From NCBI GenBank assembly GCA_033764095.1, contig JANRJF010000071.1, positions 1-52,865 on the forward strand: a stretch of DNA of 52,865 nt, written 5' to 3'. Below the pieces are notes generated by a model. It made no database searches, was not told the origin of the DNA, and saw nothing but the letters and a program-made list of their open reading frames with translations. This document shows positions 42,035 to 52,865 of the stretch, one piece after another. The position numbers were made by a program, and so were the translations under genes. The number at the start of each line of letters is the position of its first letter. Within the stretch, counting starts at the first letter, position 1. This DNA is from JBDTMT01 sp033764095. GTDB taxonomy: Bacteria; Desulfobacterota; Binatia; HRBIN30; CADEER01.

Positions 42035-42424
42035 GTGTTCACGTCCGAGGCGGTCACCCGAAACATTCGCGTGCGCGTGCAATCCAGCTACGTGCCGGAG
42101 CGCTCCGAGCCCGAGCAGGGCAGCTGGTTCTTCATCTACACGGTCGAGATCTCGAACCAGGGCAGCGACACCGCGCAACTGGTGAGCCGGCACTGGATCA
42201 TCACCGACGCCAACGGCGCGGTGAACGAGGTGCGCGGCCCCGGGGTGGTCGGCGAGCAACCGACGCTGGCGCCGGGCGAGTCGTTCACCTACACCTCGGC
42301 CTGTCCGCTGGAGACCCCGTTCGGGACGATGCACGGCACGTACCAGATGGTCACCAAGAGCGGCGAGCGGTTCGACGCCGAGATCGCGGCCTTCTCGCTC
42401 GGCGAGCCGCACGCCATCAATTGA
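42035..42424 (+). CDS. apaG: ApaG domain protein
   Basis: 129 residues, the usual ApaG length. Fn3-like beta fold with TRNIRVRVQSSYVPERSEP, FFIYTVEISNQGSDTAQLVSRHWIITDANG, VRGPGVVGEQPTLAPGESFTYTS and the GTMHGTYQMV block. ApaG (CorD) is linked to divalent cation handling and, in eukaryotic F-box proteins, to protein interaction; its bacterial role is unclear. The GTG start fits the conserved N terminus. Confidence 0.93.
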   Translation: MFTSEAVTRNIRVRVQSSYVPERSEPEQGSWFFIYTVEISNQGSDTAQLVSRHWIITDANGAVNEVRGPGVVGEQPTLAPGESFTYTSACPLETPFGTMHGTYQMVTKSGERFDAEIAAFSLGEPHAIN

Positions 42425-42435
42425 AGGAGACGGCG

Positions 42436-42984
42436 ATGCTGACAGCCAGCGAGTGCGTTCTCTACAGCGGCGGCCTGCGCGGCGCCGAGGCGGCGTTCGG
42501 CGCCGCCGCCGAACGGCATGGCGTCGAGGAAGTGACCTTCACCTTCGACGGCCACGACGTCGAGCGCCGACGCGGCGTACGCACGCTCAGCCACGCCGAG
42601 CTGCTGCACGGCGACGTCAGCCTCGCCTACGTCTCGAAGCTGATGCGACGCCACTACCCGGAGACCGACTACATCAAGAAGGTGCTGCAGACGATCTGGC
42701 ACCAGGTGAACAACGCCCAGGAGATCTACGTCGTCGGCAAGGTGCTCGACGACGAGACGGTGATGGGCGGCACCGGCTGGGGCGCCGAGTTCGGCAAGCT
42801 GTGCAACAAGCCGGTGTTCGTCTTCGACCAGGACCGCGACCAGTGGCTCGGCTGGACCGGCGAGGCCTGGAAGCCGAACGAGCCGACCATCACCCACGCC
42901 CACTTCGCCGGCACCGGCACGCGCCACCTGCGCGACAACGGCCGCCAGGCGATCGAGGCGCTGTTCAAGCGCTCGTTCGGCTGA
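42436..42984 (+). CDS. SLOG/Rossmann-like nucleotide-binding protein (hypothetical)
   Basis: 182 residues; the ATG follows GGAG. The first strand and loop (CVLYSGGLRGAEAAFGAAAERHGV) look like the phosphate-binding start of SLOG-family proteins. A second conserved patch is VVGKVLDDETVMGGTGWGAEFGKLCNKPVFVFDQ, with a Gly-rich GGTGWG loop. SLOG proteins bind nucleotides or nucleotide-derived ligands. A precise function cannot be given. It starts 11 bases after apaG, so the two are probably cotranscribed. Confidence 0.6.
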   Translation: MLTASECVLYSGGLRGAEAAFGAAAERHGVEEVTFTFDGHDVERRRGVRTLSHAELLHGDVSLAYVSKLMRRHYPETDYIKKVLQTIWHQVNNAQEIYVVGKVLDDETVMGGTGWGAEFGKLCNKPVFVFDQDRDQWLGWTGEAWKPNEPTITHAHFAGTGTRHLRDNGRQAIEALFKRSFG

Positions 42985-42996
42985 GCGTGTAAAGAC

Positions 42997-43098
42997 CCCC
43001 ATCCCGACCTTCCCCCGCTGCGCGGGGGAAGGAGCGGAGTCGGCTGCGGCGCGCCCCGGTCCCTTCCCCCGCAGCGGGGGAAGGTGAGGATGGGGGCC
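42997..43098. repeat. Hairpin repeat, CTTCCCCCGC family
   Basis: Arms 42997-43038 and 43058-43098 are complementary, and each contains its own smaller palindrome (CTTCCCCCGC...GCGGGGGAAG). It lies between convergent genes. The right half closely matches the insertion in the carboxylase gene at 25905-25948. Confidence 0.92.
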
Positions 43099-46794
<3,696 letters not shown>

Positions 46795-46800
46795 GATGGT

Positions 46801-46832
46801 CGTCCCCCTGCGTGCAAGTAGTACGGGGGACG
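46801..46832 (-). promoter_or_regulatory. Leader hairpin covering the ribosome-binding site of the cytochrome gene
   Basis: CGTCCCCC and GGGGGACG form a perfect 8-bp stem around a 16-base loop. The 3' strand of the stem is the purine-rich ribosome-binding site, 6 bases from the GTG. When folded it would hide the site. Confidence 0.5.
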
Positions 46833-46879
46833 AGGAGATCTCAAGCCGATTTCCCCCGTTTGAGTAGGGCGGCCGCGCT

Positions 46880-47989
46880 TCAGTTGCCCTGCGCGCCCAG
46901 CACCCAGGCGGCGGTGTCGCGCGGCAGCTCGGGGATGTGGGCGAGGAAGTCCTGCACGTCCTCGCCGACCAGGGCGCCGCCGAGGTTCTCGCGCAGGAAC
47001 TCGTGGAAGTGGGTGGCGACGCGCTCGCTCAGCAGGCCGCAGCGGCGCAGGGTGGGGATGACGAAGCCCTGCACCGGGCCGAGCCGGCGGCCCTTGAGCT
47101 GCTGGTGGCGGGTGAGCTCCTCGCGCTCGCGCGCGACGCTGTTGAACAGCTCGACCGGGTCGATGCCGACCTCGGCCCAGATCTTCATCACCGCGCTGGC
47201 CAGCGTCTGCTGGTTGCGGCTGTCGATCAGCGTCCGCGCCGCCTCGAGGGCGAAGTCCTCCAGCTCGCGCTTCTCGCGCTCGCCGAGCAGCGGCACGCAG
47301 CGCTCGACGTACTGCACGCCGTAGGCGTGGTGGCGCGACTCGTCGCGCGCCACGTAGGTGAGCAGCTCCTTGAGCAGCGGCTCCTCGGTGAGGTTGCGCA
47401 TCTCGCGGAAGCTGTAGAGCGCCAGGCCCTCGACCACGATCTGCATGCCGACCAGCTTCTTCAGCCAGTCGTCGGTCTGCAGCGTCGTGTCGAGCACGCT
47501 CTTCAGCGGCGGCGCGATGGTCTGCACCTCGTCGAGCTTCTTGATGTACCGGGCGAACACCTCGACGTGGCGGGCCTCGTCCATGGTCTGCGTCGCGGCG
47601 TAGAACTTGGCGTCGGTGTGCGGCACGGCGTTGACCAGCTGCGCGGCGACCATCAGCGCCCCCTGTTCGCCGTGCAGGAAGTTGCTCAGCCGGAAGGCCG
47701 CCGTGCGCCGCGTCAGCTCCCAGGTGGTGTCGGGGTCGAGCGACTTCCAGTACGAGCACTGCTCGACCGGCACCGCGGTGCCGAGCGGCGTGGTGGCGAA
47801 CCGCGTGCGGTCGATCGGCTGATCCCAGTCGATCTCGCGCTCGGCGATCCACTGCGCCTCGGTCGCCTTCACGTACAGGCGGCGCAGCTCCTCGACCTGC
47901 GGCTCGTAGTTCCACTGGTAGACGACCTGCATCGCCGTGCCGATGCCGGGCTCCTGAGTCGGGGTCTCGATGCTGAAGTCGTCGCTCAT
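46880..47989 (-). CDS. Ferritin-like diiron carboxylate protein (R2/AurF-like oxygenase)
   Basis: 369 residues, all-helical. Predicted diiron ligands have R2-type spacing: E108 (LHGEQGA), E138 and H141 (DEARHVE), E187 (VVEGLAL), E217 and H220 (RDESRHHAYG). The family includes oxygenases, N-oxygenases and desaturase-like enzymes that use O2 and two electrons. The substrate cannot be read. It starts with ATG at 47989 and follows the FadR-type regulator on the same strand, separated by a hairpin. The adjacent cytochrome proteins could supply electrons or process products, which is inference. Confidence 0.82.
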   Translation of the reverse strand: MSDDFSIETPTQEPGIGTAMQVVYQWNYEPQVEELRRLYVKATEAQWIAEREIDWDQPIDRTRFATTPLGTAVPVEQCSYWKSLDPDTTWELTRRTAAFRLSNFLHGEQGALMVAAQLVNAVPHTDAKFYAATQTMDEARHVEVFARYIKKLDEVQTIAPPLKSVLDTTLQTDDWLKKLVGMQIVVEGLALYSFREMRNLTEEPLLKELLTYVARDESRHHAYGVQYVERCVPLLGEREKRELEDFALEAARTLIDSRNQQTLASAVMKIWAEVGIDPVELFNSVAREREELTRHQQLKGRRLGPVQGFVIPTLRRCGLLSERVATHFHEFLRENLGGALVGEDVQDFLAHIPELPRDTAAWVLGAQGN

Positions 47990-48013
47990 TGGTCGCTCCT
48001 CACCAGATTAGGA

Positions 48014-48085
48014 TTCACACGGAAGCGCGGAGTCACGGCGAAGAGCACCAGGAAACTCCCCGCGCCGCCGTAACTCCGTGTGGAA
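48014..48085. repeat. Hairpin repeat, CACACGGAGTCACGG family
   Basis: TTCACACGGAAGCGCGGAGT at 48014 faces CGCCGTAACTCCGTGTGGAA ending at 48085. It lies between the co-directional FadR-type and diiron genes. Confidence 0.82.
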
Positions 48086-48103
48086 AAGGCTCACATCCAT
48101 TGC

Positions 48104-48856
48104 CTACGACGCGGCGCGCTTGCGGCCGGCGCCGCGCAGGCTGAGCACCGCCGCGCCCATCGCGTCCATATAGTCGCGCAGCGCCGCCAGCGCGTCCTCG
48201 GGATGGCCGCGGTCGAGCGCGGTCAGACAGCGGTCGATGGTCGGCACCACGGCGCCCGGATCGCGGCGCAGGTCCTGCCGCGCCTGGCGCATTGGCTCCG
48301 AGCGCAGGAAGGCAACCGTCTTGCGTGCCAGCATCTGCCAGACGCGGTTGCCGGTCATGTCGGAGATCAGCTCGAGCAGCTGCCGGCCGGCCTCGAAGCG
48401 CATTTCGCGCTCGGCGCGGTCGTCCGCCACCGCGGCGCGCAGATCGCGCAGCGCCGCCAGCTGGGCCGGCGTGTGGCGGGCGACGGCGAGCCGCGCCATC
48501 TCGTAGAAGAGCGGCGTCAGCACCTCGGTCACGTCGGCCAGCGCCTGGCGGTCGGTGCGCCCGCCGCGGTGGATGACGAACGGCAGGATGCTCAGCGACG
48601 CGTCGGTGAGCGGCTGCACGGTGGCGCCGTCGCCCTGCCGCACGGTGACCAGGCCGAGCCCCTCCAGTACCTTGATGGCCTCGCGCAGCGAGGTACGGTT
48701 GACCTGGAACTCCGCCGCCAGCTCGCGCTCCGGCGGCAGCTTCTGTCCGGCGGCATAGCGCCCGTCGAGAATCGCGTCGCGCAACTGCTCCGCCACCGCC
48801 TCGTGCACCCGCCGCCGCAGCGGCGGCCGGAACGGCACCACGCCCCGTCCAGACAT
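48104..48856 (-). CDS. GntR-family (FadR subfamily) transcriptional regulator
   Basis: 250 residues from the ATG at 48856; the longer frame runs through the promoter and a hairpin and is rejected. N-terminal winged helix: LRDAILDGRYAAGQKLPPER then ELAAEFQVNRTSLREAIKVLEGLGLV. The C-terminal FCD helical domain contains probable metal or ligand His residues. It should repress by binding TGGTxxxACCA-type sites. Such a site lies inside its own promoter (48870-48885), so autoregulation is likely, and the diiron gene downstream is a probable target. The effector, often an organic acid, is not known. Confidence 0.9.
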   Translation of the reverse strand: MSGRGVVPFRPPLRRRVHEAVAEQLRDAILDGRYAAGQKLPPERELAAEFQVNRTSLREAIKVLEGLGLVTVRQGDGATVQPLTDASLSILPFVIHRGGRTDRQALADVTEVLTPLFYEMARLAVARHTPAQLAALRDLRAAVADDRAEREMRFEAGRQLLELISDMTGNRVWQMLARKTVAFLRSEPMRQARQDLRRDPGAVVPTIDRCLTALDRGHPEDALAALRDYMDAMGAAVLSLRGAGRKRAAS

Positions 48857-48862
48857 TGGCGG

Positions 48863-48891
48863 GTTATCCAATGGTCCAACCAATTTGTCAA
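48863..48891 (-). promoter_or_regulatory. Sigma-70 promoter with FadR-type operator in the spacer
   Basis: On the minus strand: TTGACA (48886-48891), 17-base spacer, GATAAC (48863-48868). The spacer contains ATTGGT-TGG-ACCATT with the core TGGTCCAACCA (48872-48882), a perfect TGGT-N3-ACCA dyad like the PdhR/LldR sites. Only 6 bases separate the -10 box from the ATG, so the transcript should be leaderless or nearly so. Confidence 0.72.
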
Positions 48892-48903
48892 CGCTCGCGG
48901 AAA

Positions 48904-49032
48904 CCGTGACCAGTGACCAGTGACCGGTCGAAAGAACAGAGGCCGGACGATTCGCGTTCCACCCGCTTCCGGCGATTCGCCGTCGATTCGACTGTCTTTC
49001 CACCGGTCACTGGTCACCGGCCACCGGTCACG
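48904..49032. repeat. Empty GTGACCG-family hairpin
   Basis: CCGTGACCAGTGACCAGTGA at 48904 faces CCACCGGTCACTGGTCACCG and GGTCACGC near 48999-49032, around a ~60-base loop. Outer ends GCGGAAACCGTGACC and GGTCACGCTTCCGC are themselves complementary. It lies in the divergent gap between the FadR-type and MFS genes. Confidence 0.88.
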
Positions 49033-49078
49033 CTTCCGCGCTTGCGATGACGCGGCCGCCACGCCATACGCCGCCCGC

Positions 49079-50302
49079 ATGTCGTCTCCGCAGCGCGGTC
49101 CGCTCGGCGAATCCTGGCAGGCGTGGATCGCCCTGGCGGTCGGGGTGGTGGCGATCAGCGCGCACACGGCGTCGTCGATGACGTTCGCGGTGCTGATGAA
49201 GCCGCTGCTCGAGGAGCTCGGCTGGGCGCGCACCGACTTCGCCGGCGCGATGACCTTGCGCATGGCGGTGATGGTGCTGGTGCTGGGGGCGGCTGGCCTG
49301 CTCACCGACCGCATCGGCGCGCGCCTGGTGCTGGCGGCCGGCGCGCTGATCATCGGCGTCGGCAACCTGGCGCTCTCCACCGTCCACTCGCTGCCCAGCC
49401 TCTACATCATCATGGCCTGGCTCGGGCCGGGCCAGGCGGCGATCGGCTCGGTCGCCGCCTCGGCGCTGGTGCTGCGCCTCTTCGAGCGCCGCCGCAGCCT
49501 CGCCATCGGCATCCTGAACGGCGGCGACAACCTGTTGAACAGCGGCATCTACCTCGGCGCCGCGGCGCTGCTGGCGGCGTGGGGCTGGCGCGCGACGCTG
49601 TCGACGCTGGCCGGCGCCTACTTCGTGCTCGCCGTGCTGATCCTGCTGGTGTTGCGCCGCTCCGGCGGCGAGCCGGCGGCGCGCCGCGGCGCGGTGCGGC
49701 TGCGCGACATCCCGTGGCGCGACCGCCGGCTGTGGCTGGTCTGCCTGGCGTATGCCGGCATCTACGCCTTCGTCACCTCGGTGCAGCTGCACCTGCACGC
49801 CTTCCTCACCGATATCGGCCACTCGCCGGCCGCCGCCGCCTCGGTGTTGAGCACGCTGACCCTGGTCGGCGCGATCGGCTCGCCGCTGTTCGGCTGGGTG
49901 GCCGAGCGCAGCTCGGCGCGCTTCGCGCTGCTGCTGGTGTGCGTCGGCCTGGCGGCCTCGTCGGTGGCGCTGTGGACGGTCACCGACCTCGCCAGCTTCA
50001 CCACCTGGGCGGTGTTCTACGGCCTGGTGAACAGCGGCGTCGTCGCCCTGCTCACGCTGGTGCTCGCCGAGCTGTTCGGCGCCGACCAGATCGGCCGCCT
50101 GATGGGCGTCGCGATGATGGTCTGCATGAGCGCGACGATGGCCGGTAACATGTTCTCGGCACAGGTCTTCGACCGTCTCGGCGACTACCGCCTCGCCTGG
50201 CAGACCTACACCGCGATCATGGTGGCGGTGCTGGTTCCGGTGCTGTGGTTGTGGCGCGCGCCGGCGACACCAACCGCGGCGGCGCGCATCACAATCCTGT
50301 GA
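49079..50302 (+). CDS. MFS transporter (monocarboxylate/oxalate-formate type)
   Basis: 407 residues with 12 predicted membrane helices. N-terminal features resemble the MCT/OFA branch: SMTFAVLMKPLLEELGWARTDFAGAM, then the loop motif GLLTDRIGARL (the family's GxLxDRxGxR) and a GPGQAAIGSVAASALVL helix. The central loop contains the Arg-rich RRSGGEPAARRG stretch. It probably moves a small organic acid across the inner membrane. It is divergent from the FadR-type regulator, with the shared 222-base gap holding the operator and a hairpin. This suggests, but does not prove, common control. Confidence 0.88.
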   Translation: MSSPQRGPLGESWQAWIALAVGVVAISAHTASSMTFAVLMKPLLEELGWARTDFAGAMTLRMAVMVLVLGAAGLLTDRIGARLVLAAGALIIGVGNLALSTVHSLPSLYIIMAWLGPGQAAIGSVAASALVLRLFERRRSLAIGILNGGDNLLNSGIYLGAAALLAAWGWRATLSTLAGAYFVLAVLILLVLRRSGGEPAARRGAVRLRDIPWRDRRLWLVCLAYAGIYAFVTSVQLHLHAFLTDIGHSPAAAASVLSTLTLVGAIGSPLFGWVAERSSARFALLLVCVGLAASSVALWTVTDLASFTTWAVFYGLVNSGVVALLTLVLAELFGADQIGRLMGVAMMVCMSATMAGNMFSAQVFDRLGDYRLAWQTYTAIMVAVLVPVLWLWRAPATPTAAARITIL

Positions 50303-50306
50303 ACAG

Positions 50307-50385
50307 AAGCGGTGAGCGACGAGCGATGAGCGATGAGCAAAACGTTGGGGCGCACTCATCGCTCATCGCTCGTCGCTCATCGCTT
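50307..50385. repeat. Hairpin repeat, GAGCGATGAGC family
   Basis: Arms 50307-50337 and 50355-50385 (31 bases) are reverse complements with one mismatch; units are GAGCGAT. The start codon of the P460-like gene lies in the left arm. Confidence 0.95.
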
Positions 50386-51066
50386 TCCCTCCTCGCGTCG
50401 CGCATCGCTGCGGTCGCGCTCGCCGCGCTGCTCTCGTCGGCCGCTCGCGCCTCGGTGCCCTGCCCGGAGTGCAACGGCGACGGCATGGTGGCGATCAACG
50501 AGCTGGTCACCGGCATCGCCATCGCGCTCGGCGAGCGGTCGCTCGACGACTGTCCGGCGATGGACGCCGACGGCGACGGCGCGCTGCGCATCGCCGAGAT
50601 CATCACCGCACTCAACGTCGCGCTCGGCTCCGCGTGCGCGGACGCGGCGACGCCGACGCCCACCGCGACACCGGCGCCGATCCCGACCGAGGCGGTCGCG
50701 CTACGCGACTGGCTGCGCGCCGGCACCTACCTGGGCTGGGCGGCGGAATCGCAGCCACACCGCTCGAGCGGGCCGCACGGCGGCTATGTCCGCACCTACC
50801 TGAACGACGTCCTGTTCGACTCGCTCAGCGCCGCCAACCCCGCCCATCCCGCCGGCGCCGCGGCGGTGAAGGAGCTCTACTACGCCACCCCCGACGGCCC
50901 GGTGCGCGAGTGGGCGGTGATGATCAAGCTCGACGACGACAGCGACCTCGGCCGCAACTGGTACTGGTACGAGGGCCTCGGCCTCGCCGGCACCGGTCTC
51001 GGCATCTGCACCGGCTGCCACTCCGCCGGCAGGGACTTCGTGCTCATCCCCTTCCCGCTTCAATGA
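50326..51066 (+). CDS. Exported dockerin-like plus cytochrome P460-like protein
   Basis: 246 residues if translation begins at the ATG inside the repeat; the first ~19 residues (MSDEQNVGAHSSLIARRSS) are then encoded by repeat DNA and form an odd n-region before the signal core LLASRIAAVALAALLSSAARA. A dockerin-like EF-hand pair follows (CNGDGMVAINELVTGIAIAL, then DADGDGALRIAEIITALNVAL...C). After a short Thr-Pro linker comes a ~150-residue domain with WAVMIKLDDDSDLG, WYWYEG and one heme site CTGCH (C228-H232), which is the layout of cytochrome P460-like proteins. These oxidise hydroxylamine or small amines, or carry electrons. The heme and redox role are probable; the substrate is unknown. 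Confidence 0.78.
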   Translation: MSDEQNVGAHSSLIARRSSLSLLASRIAAVALAALLSSAARASVPCPECNGDGMVAINELVTGIAIALGERSLDDCPAMDADGDGALRIAEIITALNVALGSACADAATPTPTATPAPIPTEAVALRDWLRAGTYLGWAAESQPHRSSGPHGGYVRTYLNDVLFDSLSAANPAHPAGAAAVKELYYATPDGPVREWAVMIKLDDDSDLGRNWYWYEGLGLAGTGLGICTGCHSAGRDFVLIPFPLQ

Positions 51067-51073
51067 CGCCTCT

Positions 51074-51142
51074 TCACCGCGGAGACGCAGAGGCGCGGAG
51101 CCAGTAGAATAAGACTCCGCGTCTTCGCCCCTCCGCGGCGAA
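51074..51142. repeat. Hairpin repeat, CGCGGAGACGCAGAGG family
   Basis: TCACCGCGGAGACGCAGAGG at 51074 faces CTCCGCGTCTTCGCCCCTCC and GCGGCGAA ending at 51142. It lies between the co-directional P460-like and cytochrome genes. Confidence 0.85.
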
Positions 51143-51177
51143 TGCCCTGCGTGCGTCAGTTGGCGTTTACTCAGGCT

Positions 51178-51202
51178 CTGGCTGCGTGTTACGCGCAGCC
51201 AG
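51178..51202 (+). promoter_or_regulatory. Leader hairpin before the second cytochrome gene
   Basis: CTGGCTGCG and CGCAGCCAG form a perfect 9-bp stem with a 7-base loop, ending 6 bases before the GGGGGG ribosome-binding site. Its paralogue (46801-46832) also has a leader hairpin, though there the stem includes the site. Confidence 0.5.
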
Positions 51203-51219
51203 GGTCCGGGGGGAACCGC

Positions 51220-52865
<1,646 letters not shown>

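Overview
The window is about 70% G+C, densely packed, and reads as one stretch of a Gram-negative chromosome. It carries outer-membrane and LPS-type machinery (an mlaFEDAC lipid-transport operon, mtgA, a DUF1302 beta-barrel, lipoproteins), many GTG starts and many GTGA start/stop overlaps. Several features together resemble the uncultured deltaproteobacterial lineage now called Candidatus Binatota: secreted proteins with Thr-Pro linkers, a dockerin-like EF-hand pair ending in Cys, DUF1329/DUF1302 pairs, delta-60 repeats, a single-chain acyl-CoA carboxylase and a cytochrome P460-like protein. That assignment is inference from gene style; there is no rRNA or marker tree here.

Layout. 1-5.4 kb: the 3' end of a DUF1329 gene, then on the minus strand a delta-60 repeat secreted protein, an AMP-forming acyl-CoA ligase, a small cupin and a D-2-hydroxyacid dehydrogenase. 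5.45-8.76 kb: a lower-GC accessory island (poly-lysine membrane protein, SWIM-finger DDE transposase, zinc-ribbon microprotein under paired palindromes, hicBA) inserted inside a palindromic repeat. 8.8-15.3 kb: cupin, amidohydrolase, TetR regulator, a complete DUF1329 gene and a composite cohesin-like/DUF1302 protein. 15.5-22 kb: an ECF42-type sigma factor, type IIA topoisomerase B subunit, two glycosyltransferases, a secreted protein. 22-30 kb: zinc-ribbon membrane protein, alpha/beta-hydrolase lipoprotein, fused acyl-CoA carboxylase, threonine aldolase. 30-37 kb: mtgA, carboxymuconolactone decarboxylase-like protein, histidine kinase, DUF2889, membrane-tethered SDR, PhzF, YceH. 37.3-42.4 kb: the mla operon, EF-hand and DUF1269 proteins, ApaG. 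42.4-52.9 kb: a SLOG-like protein, then a possible redox locus: two paralogous beta-propeller/c-type cytochrome proteins flanking a diiron carboxylate oxygenase, a FadR-type regulator with a readable promoter/operator, an MFS carrier and a P460-like cytochrome.

The most unusual signal is not a gene. Most transcription-unit boundaries carry a near-perfect hairpin whose arms are built from degenerate tandem 7-13 nt units, and almost every hairpin uses a different unit (GTGACCG, GATGAACACA, CCTAACAG, CACCAAGG, CACAACGACAC, GAGCGAT, TCAGCTT, CTTCCCCCGC and others). They occur between convergent, co-directional and divergent genes and are absent from tightly overlapping operons. Some have entered coding sequence in frame (the sigma factor and the biotin carboxylase), some supply start or stop codons, and one of the GTGACCG family contains the whole transposase island. 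This suggests a mobile or boundary-marking hairpin system, possibly including small non-autonomous relatives of the island.

Limits: everything is read from the sequence by eye. Family names rest on motif recognition; no database search, folding or alignment program was run.
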